From: Chondrinema litorale
GTDB taxonomy: Bacteria > Bacteroidota > Bacteroidia > Cytophagales > Flammeovirgaceae
Reading direction: 5' to 3'
Length of the DNA stretch: 64,000 nt
NCBI RefSeq assembly: GCF_026250525.1
Contig: NZ_CP111062.1
Coordinates: forward strand, 1 to 64,000
Position 1 is the first letter of the stretch. Every line of letters begins with the position of its first letter. This document shows positions 29,143 through 38,548 of this stretch, piece after piece. Both the position numbers and the translations under genes were made by a program. Below the pieces are notes generated by a model. The model had not been told where the DNA came from. It searched no databases and saw only the letters and a program-made list of their open reading frames with translations.

Positions 29143-29763
29143 ATGCCAATACCAATAATCATATGGGGAGTAATAAGTGGAGCAACTCTATTAGGGGCAG
29201 GATACTCTTTATTTAATTTGTCAAAAAAAAAGATTTATATTTCAGCACTTGGGCCTGTAAGTTCAGGTAAAACAACATTCCACAATTACTTACGAAAAAC
29301 AAAATTTGAAGATGGTACAATTGGACATAATGACCTTAAGGAAATTAAAATTGAAATAAAGGATAAGAAAATAACTCTATCAAAAGGTAAAGACATATCT
29401 GGTACGGAACAAGCTGTAAAAGCATACTACAAAGATGAGATAAATAAGAGTGATTTGATTTTCTATTTTTTGGATTCAAAAAAAATGTTGGTTGACAAAA
29501 GTTATGTTGAAGTTAATATTGGAAGGCTAAACTTTATTAATAAGATTAATAAAGAAAGGCATAAAAATAATAGGGCTAAGGTAATTATAATAGCGTCCCA
29601 CTATGATTCAGTATCACATATTAACAATGCTAGACAAAAAGTATGGCAAAAGATAGAGAAAATTGCTAGTGAAGGAGGTATTCAGGCACCTCATTTTATT
29701 AATTTAACCGATAGTAGTCAGTTAGAAAAATTAAAAATTAAATTATTTGAGGATGAAAAGTAG
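29143..29763 (+). CDS. Membrane-anchored small GTPase-like protein
   Basis: 206 residues. A transmembrane helix occupies about residues 4-26 (IPIIIWGVISGATLLGAGYS). A P-loop follows, ALGPVSSGKTT (G37-T45, GxxxxGKT), a G3-like DISG (84-87) and strand DLIFYFLD (104-111). After strand KVIIIASHYD the G4 position reads SHYD (152-155) instead of NKxD, so guanine specificity is uncertain. The layout is that of a Ras-like G domain tethered to the membrane by its N-terminus. It is the first gene of three that overlap (11 bp with the next), so they act together. No close named family comes to mind. Confidence 0.75.
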   Translation: MPIPIIIWGVISGATLLGAGYSLFNLSKKKIYISALGPVSSGKTTFHNYLRKTKFEDGTIGHNDLKEIKIEIKDKKITLSKGKDISGTEQAVKAYYKDEINKSDLIFYFLDSKKMLVDKSYVEVNIGRLNFINKINKERHKNNRAKVIIIASHYDSVSHINNARQKVWQKIEKIASEGGIQAPHFINLTDSSQLEKLKIKLFEDEK

Positions 29764-30226
29764 TAATGCAATTTGGGTGCAACATGAAAATGCGGATAAT
29801 AATGAATATCTTTTTTTTGAAGATGAGCTAATTGCAAGTAAAGATATTGGAAAAGTAAAGTATATAAGAGAATTATTTTTCAATAATCCTTCTAAAGAAA
29901 TTATTTGGGAGAGTAAAGATTATTCGCAAAGCTCAGTTTCTACTCTAAAGGACGGATTTATAATAACAGGTGTTTTAATTAATAAGGATAAAGATAATAG
30001 GAAATTACCATTTATGATATTTTTAAAAAATGGAAATATTGATAATGGAATGAAATATATTAATGAAAATTTGTCAAAAATCCACAAAAAGGTAGATGAA
30101 AATTTATTATTGACATTTTTCACCGAAATCTCATCATATAAAAAAAGTAAAAAAAGTAAAAAAATAATTGTTATTGGAGTAGCAACGGTATTAACTATCA
30201 TAATTTATAAATTGGTTTCCAAATGA
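29753..30226 (+). CDS. Tail-anchored membrane protein of the GTPase cassette (unknown)
   Basis: 157 residues from the ATG at 29753, which overlaps the GTPase gene by 11 bp; the upstream in-frame TTG at 29747 is less likely. The C-terminus is a basic patch (KKSKKSKK) followed by one hydrophobic helix (IIVIGVATVLTIIIYKLVS), so the protein should be anchored by its tail with the bulk in the cytoplasm. The soluble part has alternating beta strands (NEYLFFEDELIASK, GFIITGVLI, LPFMIFLKNG) and no motif I know. It could be a GTPase partner or the effector of the cassette. Confidence 0.7.
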   Translation: MKSSNAIWVQHENADNNEYLFFEDELIASKDIGKVKYIRELFFNNPSKEIIWESKDYSQSSVSTLKDGFIITGVLINKDKDNRKLPFMIFLKNGNIDNGMKYINENLSKIHKKVDENLLLTFFTEISSYKKSKKSKKIIVIGVATVLTIIIYKLVSK

Positions 30227-30963
30227 ATACTATAAATTCTAAAGTAATTATGTTTACTAGGAAAGAAGATGTCCTAGCCTCAAAATATGAGGATAATTAT
30301 GATAATGTAATTTCAAAGAATATCCAACTATTACCAAATAATAAAATTGAGGAATTCTTAAAAATTCACGAAGTATTAGGGTCTCAAAAAATATCTAATA
30401 ACTCTATTTTAATAGCACATCCATATAAAGCAAATTGTTTTGTCAGCATACAAAACAGTAATGAATTACTTCAAAGGGAAAAACTATTAAACACTGCTAA
30501 TATAGCTAAAATTTTAGGTGCGAAATCTTTCGAAGTAAAAAGTATCAGAATAAAAGAAACAGAAAAAAATTATAAAATAGATGCAAATGGTAAATATAAA
30601 TGCATTAGTACAACTTTAAAAACAGAAAAAAATGTTGATGAAAAAACTCATAAAAATTTCTCTCTTAAGAACTATTATATAGGTAGTGAACCCGATTATC
30701 AAAAAGCTAAAGAAAAATTGTATTCCTATGGATTAAATATTGATCCTGAGATTTCAGCATTAGTAGAGTCTAGAAACCCTATAGACTCCAATTTGTTATC
30801 CCAACAAGAAATACTATTAAATACTTCTAGTGAATTAAATGAAAGTTTGGATATTGCTTCTAATCTAATGCTTTTGAGTAATATGGTTGAAATTGGAGTT
30901 TCATTTAAAAGTAAAATACATATTCGAGAGTCAGTTGAATTATCAATTAAAATTACATTTTAG
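30223..30963 (+). CDS. Third protein of the GTPase cassette (unknown)
   Basis: 246 residues, soluble, no signal peptide. The start overlaps the previous stop as ATGA, so the genes are translationally coupled. I recognise no domain. The middle (about residues 85-110) reads LLNTANIAKILGAKSFEVKS, a helix-strand unit, and the C-terminal 60 residues look helical then beta (LNESLDIASNLMLLSNMVEI, then ESVELSIKITF). Its function is not predictable; it may be a sensor or scaffold for the membrane GTPase pair. Confidence 0.7.
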   Translation: MNTINSKVIMFTRKEDVLASKYEDNYDNVISKNIQLLPNNKIEEFLKIHEVLGSQKISNNSILIAHPYKANCFVSIQNSNELLQREKLLNTANIAKILGAKSFEVKSIRIKETEKNYKIDANGKYKCISTTLKTEKNVDEKTHKNFSLKNYYIGSEPDYQKAKEKLYSYGLNIDPEISALVESRNPIDSNLLSQQEILLNTSSELNESLDIASNLMLLSNMVEIGVSFKSKIHIRESVELSIKITF

Positions 30964-31046
30964 ATATTTATTTTACTATTAGAAAAAATTCTAAATACAA
31001 TTACTGATTTCAAATAAACTATGTAGGCAATACATGTTAAAAGTTG

Positions 31047-31886
31047 ATGATGAAATTAAAAGTTTACATAACAATTATAATATCAATCATACTCTATACA
31101 TATTCTTATTCACAAATATCAAGACCAGGATTATCTAAATATCCTGAATTAATTTTTGTCGAAGGTGGAAAATATATCATTGGCAATGATGATGATAAAG
31201 AAGGTTATGAGTTACATATAAATTCATTTAGTATTGGGAAATATGAGGTAACTCTTGAGCAGTTTTCATATTTTATTGAACAATCAGGATATAAAGTTGA
31301 TTATTCAAACACAAACGATAACGAATATGATCCATCTGATGATGTATGGTTAACTAGTCCAACATATTATACATGGAAAAATGGTGATGACTTTAAAATC
31401 AAACCAAAATATGAATATAATGAACCTGTTGTAAATATATCGTGGATTGATGCTATAGCCTATTGTAATTGGTTAAGTGAAAAAACAGGCGAGAAATATA
31501 GATTACCAACAGAGGCAGAATGGGAGTTTGCAGCCAGTGGAGGTAAAAAAAATCACAACTATAAGTATGCAGGTAGTAATGATTTAAAAAAAGTTGCATG
31601 GACAAGTAGTGATGGGAAACTTGTAGGAGTTGGTTATAAATTACCTAATCAATTAGGTTTGTATGATATGAGTGGGAACGCATATGAATGGGTTGATGAT
31701 AAATTCAGTGATGATTATCTCATTGAGTCAGAAAAAAATAATTATTCTCTTGATTCTAAAGTAATCAAAGGTGGATCTTGGAGTACAGGGTTGAAGACTT
31801 GTGAAATTAAATTCAGATATCCGAAACGTTCTTTTGTTAGACTTGAATATTTAGGTTTTAGGGTTTTGAGAGAACATAAATATTAA
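31047..31886 (+). CDS. Secreted SUMF1 / formylglycine-generating-enzyme-family protein
   Basis: 279 residues from the ATG at 31047 (31050 is equally possible). The signal peptide is short (ITIIISIILYTYSYSQ). The rest is a single SUMF1 domain: FVEGGKYIIGNDDDKEG, FSIGKYEVTLEQFSYF, PVVNISWIDAIAYCNWLS, RLPTEAEWEFAASGG, NQLGLYDMSGNAYEWVDD, VIKGGSWS and FRVLRE at the end. The catalytic cysteine pair of true formylglycine enzymes is not evident, so it is more likely a structural SUMF-fold protein, as in many Bacteroidota secreted proteins and lipoproteins. It is 84 bp after the GTPase cassette but probably separately expressed. Confidence 0.85.
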   Translation: MMKLKVYITIIISIILYTYSYSQISRPGLSKYPELIFVEGGKYIIGNDDDKEGYELHINSFSIGKYEVTLEQFSYFIEQSGYKVDYSNTNDNEYDPSDDVWLTSPTYYTWKNGDDFKIKPKYEYNEPVVNISWIDAIAYCNWLSEKTGEKYRLPTEAEWEFAASGGKKNHNYKYAGSNDLKKVAWTSSDGKLVGVGYKLPNQLGLYDMSGNAYEWVDDKFSDDYLIESEKNNYSLDSKVIKGGSWSTGLKTCEIKFRYPKRSFVRLEYLGFRVLREHKY

Positions 31887-31993
31887 TTAATAATGAATCT
31901 AGAAAAGATGTATAGGAATAATTGTAAAAAATTCCAATTATAAAAGGTTTGGTTTCATAAAAAGTCCATCTATTATAATTCAGAAATTTTTTT

Positions 31994-32351
31994 TTCAATC
32001 CCAATTTATTGGTGCAAGCAAGTTTTAATTATTTGGGAGAGCATAAAACTGGATAGAGCTACTTATATATTTAGATGTAGTGAAGAGTAATATATTACTA
32101 TTTTTAAAGATATAGAAGCCTATTTTAAGAGTGATCATATCGCAAAAAGAGCAAAATTAATCGGTAGGGGAGGATTTGATTCTACGCAAATTCAAATAGA
32201 ATTTAAGTATGTAGGTTCACTTAAACATATTGGATATAGTTTCGATAAATGGCAGAAAAACCTTAATATAATTATTCTAGAATTGAAGAAGTTAGAAAGT
32301 GAATTTAGATGTGAAAATTTCTGCTATCCAGAAACTCAAAAATTAGCATAA
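31994..32351 (+). pseudogene. Degenerate reading frame with one internal stop (unknown family)
   Basis: One frame is open from about 31994 to the stop at 32349, interrupted only by TAA at 32088-32090. The downstream part encodes about 86 residues (includes IEAYFKSDHIAKRAKLIGRG and ends CYPETQKLA) with ordinary amino-acid composition. No ATG, GTG or TTG gives a full-length product. I read it as a truncated gene remnant; its family is not recognised. Confidence 0.35.
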
Positions 32352-32502
32352 GTATTTTCACTCATTAAAATATTCTAATCATATACCAGAAAGGAGGATG
32401 ACTATCAATAACTTATGACACACATAACCCCCATATATGTTAAGTATTCCACTTCTTCGGCAAAGCCAGAGTAGGGGAGAATAATTACCTTCTAGTAGAA
32501 TC

Positions 32503-32530
32503 AAAGGCCAAATCGTGGCCTTTAATTTTT
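32503..32530 (+). terminator. Terminator-like hairpin without an intact upstream gene
   Basis: An 8-bp perfect stem (32503-32510 with 32516-32523, AAAGGCCA / TGGCCTTT), a 5-nt loop, then AATTTTTA. It points rightward and follows the degenerate frame that ends at 32351, which supports a once-functional gene there. Confidence 0.65.
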
Positions 32531-32558
32531 ACTGGCTTCAACCAAAGGAAATTTTACC

Positions 32559-32578
32559 GTTTTACAGGCCTGTAAAAC
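32559..32578. repeat. Perfect 20-nt palindrome
   Basis: The sequence GTTTTACAGG followed directly by its reverse complement forms an uninterrupted dyad with no loop and no T-tract. That shape suits a protein-binding site or a scar of a mobile element more than a terminator. Confidence 0.6.
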
Positions 32579-32799
32579 TTATCTACTGTTTAGCCTCAAA
32601 CCAAATTTTATGGAGGTGAGGATGCAAGAGTATTGATTTTTTGTCGGATGATTTTTGAATATTTGGTAATTGCAAAATGAGAGATTATAGAATAAACATC
32701 CACAAAAATATTGATTTGAAATAGTAAAATAAACCATATTTTCACATATATTTATCACTTTAGTACCTTTGAATGGGTAAAATTAATATAGATTAATAT

Positions 32800-35700
32800 A
32801 TGACAAACAAATACTTTCAAACAACTTCAATCAATTATAAACATATAATAGTATTTACTATCTTATTGATATTTAAAATATCAATAAATGGATTATATTC
32901 TCAATCATTTTATGGAATAACTGAAGGTGGAGGAGAAGATGGTAATGGGGCAATTTTTCAATATGACATTAATAAGCAAGAATTAATAGATCCTGCACCT
33001 TTTAGTGTTAAAACTAAATTTGATGGAGGGTTTTCTAGGAATACTCCTTTCGTTGAGTATAATGGTAAATTAATAGGAATGGCCTCATCTGGTGGAACAT
33101 ATGATGAAGGTATTATTTATGAGTGGAATCCTTCAAACAATTCATATGTGAAAAAATATAATTTCAACGATACTGATAGTAGTGGATATTTTCCATATGG
33201 TAGTTTGGTATTAAAAGATGGAAAGTTTTATGGAATGACCTGGTGGGGAGGTGATTATGATACGGGAGTTATATTTGAGTGGGATCCAGAAACAAATGAA
33301 TATACAAAAAAATATGATTTTAAAGATGATATCCAACCTACAGGAACCTTAACACTAAAAGGGGATAAATTTTATGGCATGACAGAACAAGGAGGAGAAA
33401 ATGATGATGGAGTCATATTTGAGTGGGATCCAGAAACAAATGAATACTCAAAAAAATATGATTTTGTTAAAAGTAATGGAGCTAATCCTGTTGGTAAATT
33501 AGTTTTAATGGATAGTAAGTTTTATGGGTTGACAAGAAGTGGTGGTCTAAATAGTTCAGGAGTTATATTTGAGTGGGATCCAAAAACAAATGAATATTCA
33601 AAAAAATATGATTTTAATAATTATATAAGTAAAAATTTACTTCTACAAGATAGTAAGTTTTATGGTGCGACAAGAAGTGGTGGTTTAAATGGTTTAGGAG
33701 TCATATTTGAGTGGGACCCAGAAACCAATATCTTTAATATCAAATATAATTTTGACGAAAATAGTGGAACTATATTGACTGGGACATTATTTCTATGGAA
33801 TAATAAATTTTATGGTATGACAGATCAAGGAGGAGTAAATGATGATGGAGTCATATTCGAATGGAATCCAGAAACCAATGAATACTCAAAAAAAATAGAT
33901 TTTGAGTATGAAAGTTCTGGCACATGGCCTACATATGGATTTACTTTATTAAATAATAAATTATATTTTACTACAACATTTGGGGGGAAATTCTCTAGAG
34001 GAGCGTTAATCGAATGGGATCCCACTAACAATACTATTCTCAATATGCTTAATTTTGAAGAGCAAAGTGAGGAAGGCGCCAATTTATGGGGTGGTTTAAT
34101 CCTAAAGGATGATAAACTATATGGAGTGACAGGTGATGGTGGGAAATATGGTGGAGGAGTAATATATGAATGGAACCCTGAAAGTAATATTTATACAAAA
34201 TTGTATGATTTTGACGGTGTGAATGGAAAATCTCCAAAGGAGATATTAACAGAGAAGGATGATAAATTTTATGGAATATCACAAGAAGGAGGAGAGAATG
34301 ATTACGGAGTAATATATGAATGGGATCCCGAAACAAATATTTATACGAAAATGTATGATTTTGATGGTGTTAATGGGAAATGGTCTATAGGAAATTTGAC
34401 ACTTTATAAAAAGAAATTTTATGGTACAACATGGAGAGGAGGTGTAAATGACCTCGGAGTAATATTTGAATGGGATCCTCAAACCAATATATATACAAAA
34501 AAAATTGATTTTGACAATGAAAATGGAGTAAGTCCTTGTAAGAGTTTGATATTAAGAGATGATAAATTTTATGGGATGACTCATGAAGGAGGAGAAAATG
34601 ATTACGGAGTTATCTTTGAGTGGGATCCTGAGACTAATGAATATGTAAAAAAAGTTGATTTTGATGGCACAAATGGGAATAATCCTTATGGAGTTTTAAC
34701 ATTAAATAATGGGAAGTTTTATGGGACAACACGGAGAGGAGGTGTAAATGACCTTGGAGTAATATTTGAGTGGGATCCAGAAACAAATGAATATGTAAAA
34801 AAAATTGATTTTGAGAGAACTACTGGAGCAGGACCTTTAAGCGGCTTACTATTAAAAAATGATAAATTTTATGGGACAACTTCTAGTGGAGGAAAATACA
34901 ATGACGGTGTAATTTTTGAATGGAATCCAGTTAGTAATGTTTTTAATAATATTGCTGATTTTAATGGGATTAATGGTTCATATCCAAAAGGTAAATTATT
35001 ATATTATGATGGAGGAAGTGAAATAACACTATCAGCACCTATACTTAAAGTAAAAAGTCTTAGTGAAACTGAAATAGAACTTAGTTGGATAGATTCCCTT
35101 AATCATAGCGATGATATTGTTTATGAAGTTTATCAGGGTGAAAATGTCTTAATCACTACTTCGGATTTAAGCTATACAGTTAAAGGTTTGAATGCTTGTA
35201 CTGAATATAGTTTTAAGGTTTTAGTAAAAGATAATCTGGGTAATAGTAATTCAAGTAATATTCTAATAACCTCAACAAAAGATGAAACAGCTCCCACTAA
35301 GCCATCTCTTACAGATATTAAATCAGACTGTAATGTAACATTAACTCCACCTTCCACAATTGACAATTGTGATGGAGAGATAATAGGTACCACTACAGAT
35401 TCCATTTCTTATCAGAAAAAGGGAACATACTTAGTAAATTGGATTTTTATTGATCAGAGTGGTAATCAAGTAACAGCTACTCAAACTGTTGTTATAGAAA
35501 AAGATCTATTAACATGGTATGTCGATACAGATGGAGATGGTTACGGAAATACTGAAGATAGCATTCAATCTTGTGAACAACCAGAGGGCTATGTTTCAGA
35601 CAATACAGATTGCGATGATAGTAATGCTGATATTTATCCTGGTGCAGTAGAATTAGAAGATGGAATAGATAATGATTGTGATGGTTTTATAGAATCACAA

Positions 35701-36627
35701 ACTTTATTTGCATTGGATATAAATCTTTCAATTCCAGAAAGTCCAGCTACAATAAAATTTATAGCGTATATCTATCAATCTATTGAAACTGGATTGGAAT
35801 TAATAAAAGAAGAAGTAATAAACACCAATTCATTTAATTTGACTGATTTAGCAGAAGGGAATTACATAATCAAAATCATTCCTGATAATGAGTTACATCC
35901 GAATTTATTGACTACATATTCTGGAAATACTGTTCTTGAATCTGAAGCTGAATTAGTTTATCTAAGTTCTGATAGTAATTATGAAATTCAAATTCAACAG
36001 ATTGTAAATGATGAAACTGGAAATGGCACAATCGAAGGTATAGTATTATCTCAGACTGGTATTTCAGGTGGTAGAATAACTCAAGACTTAGAAGAGACAG
36101 GAACTCCACTTCCTAATATTCCAGTTTATGCAGAATCTTCAACTACTGGAAAAATAGAAGCAAGTGCATTATCAAATGAGTCTGGTAAGTTTAAGTTAGA
36201 AGGTTTAAAAGCTGAAAGCTATCAGATTAAAGTCGATTACGAAGGCAAAGCGATTGATACAAGTTCATCTTCAGTAAGATTAGAAGAAGAAAATTCTACT
36301 ATTAAAATTTCAGTTATTGTGAATGAAGTAGACATAAGTATGATTGTGGAATCTATCACGGGAATATCTGATGCTTTATTAAATAAAGGGATTACCTTGT
36401 TTCCAAATCCAGTTCAAACAAAAGTAACCATAGAAACATCTTCGGCTATTTCTGGTAAAGTTACAATCGAGGTTTTAGATACATCAGGCAGGAGAGTACA
36501 GCAAAAATATTTTGACGAAAACTCATCGAACTTTGAACTAGACATGAGTAATCTTTCAAAAGGCATCTACCTGATTGATTTGAGTTCAGAAGAAGGTAAA
36601 GCTATTTGGAAAGTGGTAAAACAATGA
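32800..36627 (+). CDS. Large secreted GloVer-repeat protein with T9SS sorting domain
   Basis: 1275 residues. After a signal peptide (IIVFTILLIFKISINGLYSQ) come about 15 tandem repeats of ~50 residues, each like KFYGMTxxGGxNDxGVIFEW followed by DPETNEYxKKxDF, covering about residues 36-735. This is the GloVer choice-of-anchor tandem repeat, predicted to form a propeller. Then follow an Fn3-like domain (about 745-825), a HYR-like domain (about 830-905), a MopE-type calcium motif (WYVDTDGDGYGN, then DCDDSNADIYPGAVE, about 908-965), a carboxypeptidase-regulatory/SdrD-like domain (about 1070-1170) and a T9SS sorting domain (LFPNPVQTKVTIE to WKVVKQ). It would be exported and attached to or released from the cell surface. 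The binding target is unknown. Confidence 0.9.
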   Translation: MTNKYFQTTSINYKHIIVFTILLIFKISINGLYSQSFYGITEGGGEDGNGAIFQYDINKQELIDPAPFSVKTKFDGGFSRNTPFVEYNGKLIGMASSGGTYDEGIIYEWNPSNNSYVKKYNFNDTDSSGYFPYGSLVLKDGKFYGMTWWGGDYDTGVIFEWDPETNEYTKKYDFKDDIQPTGTLTLKGDKFYGMTEQGGENDDGVIFEWDPETNEYSKKYDFVKSNGANPVGKLVLMDSKFYGLTRSGGLNSSGVIFEWDPKTNEYSKKYDFNNYISKNLLLQDSKFYGATRSGGLNGLGVIFEWDPETNIFNIKYNFDENSGTILTGTLFLWNNKFYGMTDQGGVNDDGVIFEWNPETNEYSKKIDFEYESSGTWPTYGFTLLNNKLYFTTTFGGKFSRGALIEWDPTNNTILNMLNFEEQSEEGANLWGGLILKDDKLYGVTGDGGKYGGGVIYEWNPESNIYTKLYDFDGVNGKSPKEILTEKDDKFYGISQEGGENDYGVIYEWDPETNIYTKMYDFDGVNGKWSIGNLTLYKKKFYGTTWRGGVNDLGVIFEWDPQTNIYTKKIDFDNENGVSPCKSLILRDDKFYGMTHEGGENDYGVIFEWDPETNEYVKKVDFDGTNGNNPYGVLTLNNGKFYGTTRRGGVNDLGVIFEWDPETNEYVKKIDFERTTGAGPLSGLLLKNDKFYGTTSSGGKYNDGVIFEWNPVSNVFNNIADFNGINGSYPKGKLLYYDGGSEITLSAPILKVKSLSETEIELSWIDSLNHSDDIVYEVYQGENVLITTSDLSYTVKGLNACTEYSFKVLVKDNLGNSNSSNILITSTKDETAPTKPSLTDIKSDCNVTLTPPSTIDNCDGEIIGTTTDSISYQKKGTYLVNWIFIDQSGNQVTATQTVVIEKDLLTWYVDTDGDGYGNTEDSIQSCEQPEGYVSDNTDCDDSNADIYPGAVELEDGIDNDCDGFIESQTLFALDINLSIPESPATIKFIAYIYQSIETGLELIKEEVINTNSFNLTDLAEGNYIIKIIPDNELHPNLLTTYSGNTVLESEAELVYLSSDSNYEIQIQQIVNDETGNGTIEGIVLSQTGISGGRITQDLEETGTPLPNIPVYAESSTTGKIEASALSNESGKFKLEGLKAESYQIKVDYEGKAIDTSSSSVRLEEENSTIKISVIVNEVDISMIVESITGISDALLNKGITLFPNPVQTKVTIETSSAISGKVTIEVLDTSGRRVQQKYFDENSSNFELDMSNLSKGIYLIDLSSEEGKAIWKVVKQ

Positions 36628-36842
36628 AAATAGTATGATGTTTTGTATAAAATAATCTAAATAATTGGCTAATAGTATATCAAATTAAACCATTAAAAGA
36701 AAGAGATAACAGTATATTTATATATATCAATAGATTGACACTTTAGATTCAAGTTGGATCAAACAAGAACGTTAAGGTGATTTGTTTGAGTAAATAAATT
36801 TTTTTAGGCTAAAGACTCTATTAAAAAAGGCAGGAAAAATAA

Positions 36843-37358
36843 ATGAGCATTATAAAGTTGAATATACAATTGTTGAACACACTAGTATTTGAAAGAAGAA
36901 AACAATGTATTATATTGATTATCTTGTTTTCTCCATTAATAGGATGCAATATAAGTCAAAAGCCTAATCCAAATTTGATTCGTTTTTATTCTCCTGATAC
37001 TACAAAGTGCTTAATTGTTAGAACTGAAGGAGATACAAGATATATTTACAATGGAGATGAAATCAAATACATTCTAGATACAAATTATGTAAAACTAGAT
37101 ATCAGTAAAATTGCGAAGCTAGGGCAATGTATTCATATATGTTGGGATGATGAAGGTTATGATTGGCAAGCTATTGTAGATGGGGCTGAAATTATCGAAT
37201 CTAAGTTAGATACTAATAAGTTTAAAGTTAAGACGCAATTACCATTAAATGAAAGAGGTACTCCTACTGAAATTAAATTTAGAGGTGAGAACTGTGCTAT
37301 TTATAGTTATTATTCCAATAGTTTGTCACCTGATAATAATGGTGCTATTATTAAGTAG
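36843..37358 (+). CDS. Small lipoprotein of unknown function
   Basis: 171 residues. A hydrophobic stretch ends in a lipobox (IILFSPLIGC), so the protein is probably a lipoprotein with Cys35 modified; the N-region before it is long (MSIIKLNIQLLNTLVFERRK), and a later start is possible. The mature part is about 135 residues with a tryptophan-rich centre (HICWDDEGYDWQAIVDG) and no domain I know. It lies between the GloVer protein and the RHS remnant and could be an immunity-type lipoprotein, but nothing proves this. Confidence 0.65.
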   Translation: MSIIKLNIQLLNTLVFERRKQCIILIILFSPLIGCNISQKPNPNLIRFYSPDTTKCLIVRTEGDTRYIYNGDEIKYILDTNYVKLDISKIAKLGQCIHICWDDEGYDWQAIVDGAEIIESKLDTNKFKVKTQLPLNERGTPTEIKFRGENCAIYSYYSNSLSPDNNGAIIK

Positions 37359-37495
37359 TTAGAAATTAGGTAAAAGTCATAATGAAGGGCGATTGAAAGT
37401 ATGGTTAAATACTAAAAGATGAAAAATCATATGATGCAGGAGTTGGTAAGCTCAAAAGATACGTTAGTGTTTGAAAGGAGTATTCATAATGTAAT

Positions 37496-38548
37496 ATGGG
37501 GAATTCTCAGTTGAGTTTAAATTTAGAAATAGCAGCAGATGGCTTTGTAAAAATCTTTGTAGCTAATGAAAGTAATATCGATATTTGGTTTGATGATATT
37601 GAAATCAATTATACTCCAGCCAGAATTGTGCAAGAAAATCATTACTATCCTTTCGGGCTCAACATGGCAGGCATTGAAAAACAAGGCATTCCTGACAACA
37701 AGTTTCAGTACAATCAGGGTACAGGTAAGAAACAGTTCAAGACAGAGAGGGACAGGGATTTTGGACTAAATTGGGACATGACCAAACATAGAACCTATGA
37801 TTACCAGTTGGGTAGATTCAATCAAATTGACCCATTGGCAGAAGCCACACCACAAGAATCACTATCTCCTTATCAATATTCATTTAATAACCCTGTTAGA
37901 TATAATGATCCATATGGAGATTGTCCTGACTGTCCTTGGTTTAGTGATGATGGTGCTAGAGTAAATTATGAATTGCGAAAATTGGGTAATTATATTAAAT
38001 CTAAGTTCCAACATGATGCCTTAGATGGTAATGGACATAAAATTCCTGTAGGAGCAGTTGCATACTCTACATATGAAAAAGATGATAATCCAAATGGGAA
38101 GGGGTGGAGATCAAAGGACTTTACAGATGGACCTACCGAAATCTACGACGATGTGGATAATGTTACAATAGGTTCATCAGGAAATTCAGTTGTTAGTTTT
38201 TCTCAAAATTTGAGACATGGCCTAAATGGTGTAGTAAGTTTTTTTGAACTAGAAGATGCAGTAAATGCTGTAAGCGCTTTCTTGGGAGTTGAGGATAAAC
38301 CTAGTAATAATACAACTACCACAATTCAAACGTCAGACACCCAAAATAAACCCCAAGCACTTAATCCTGATGATTATCCTTCTGAATCGGAAAAACCTCT
38401 CCCCAATGCAAATGAAACTGGAGAACAAGGAAATAGTAGTAGTATAAATCTAAATCCGCAAGGAACTATTAAGGAAAGAAGAGTATATGCTCCAGACAAT
38501 AAAACAAAAATATATTCTGATACTGTAAAAACTGATAATAATGACTGA
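37496..38548 (+). pseudogene. 5'-truncated RHS protein: core end plus variable C-terminal domain
   Basis: 350 residues. Residues 1-45 match the segment just before the RHS core in Bacteroidota RHS proteins (FVANESNIDIWFDDIEI). Residues about 48-140 are the RHS repeat-associated core (VQENHYYPFGLNM, YDYQLGRFNQIDPLAEA, YQYSFNNPVRYNDPYGD). The variable C-terminal tip (about 140-350) has no toxin family I recognise. Thousands of upstream bases of RHS sequence are missing, there is no signal peptide, and a stop codon lies three codons before the ATG. This looks like an orphan RHS tip left by recombination. Its stop overlaps the following lipoprotein gene by 8 bp. Confidence 0.75.

Larger units (their letters stand above)
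32352..32799. other. Intergenic region with terminator and 20-nt palindrome
   Basis: No gene is supported here. It contains a rightward terminator-like hairpin (32503-32530) and a perfect 20-nt palindrome (32559-32578). The last ~150 bases must carry the promoter of the GloVer-repeat gene. Confidence 0.5.

Noticed and set aside
31047..31886. Formylglycine-generating enzyme that activates sulfatases
   Set aside because: No sulfatase gene is in the window and the catalytic cysteine pair is not evident, so only the fold is claimed.
34049..34482. Minus-strand frames inside the GloVer-repeat gene
   Set aside because: They are antisense shadows of the tandem repeats.
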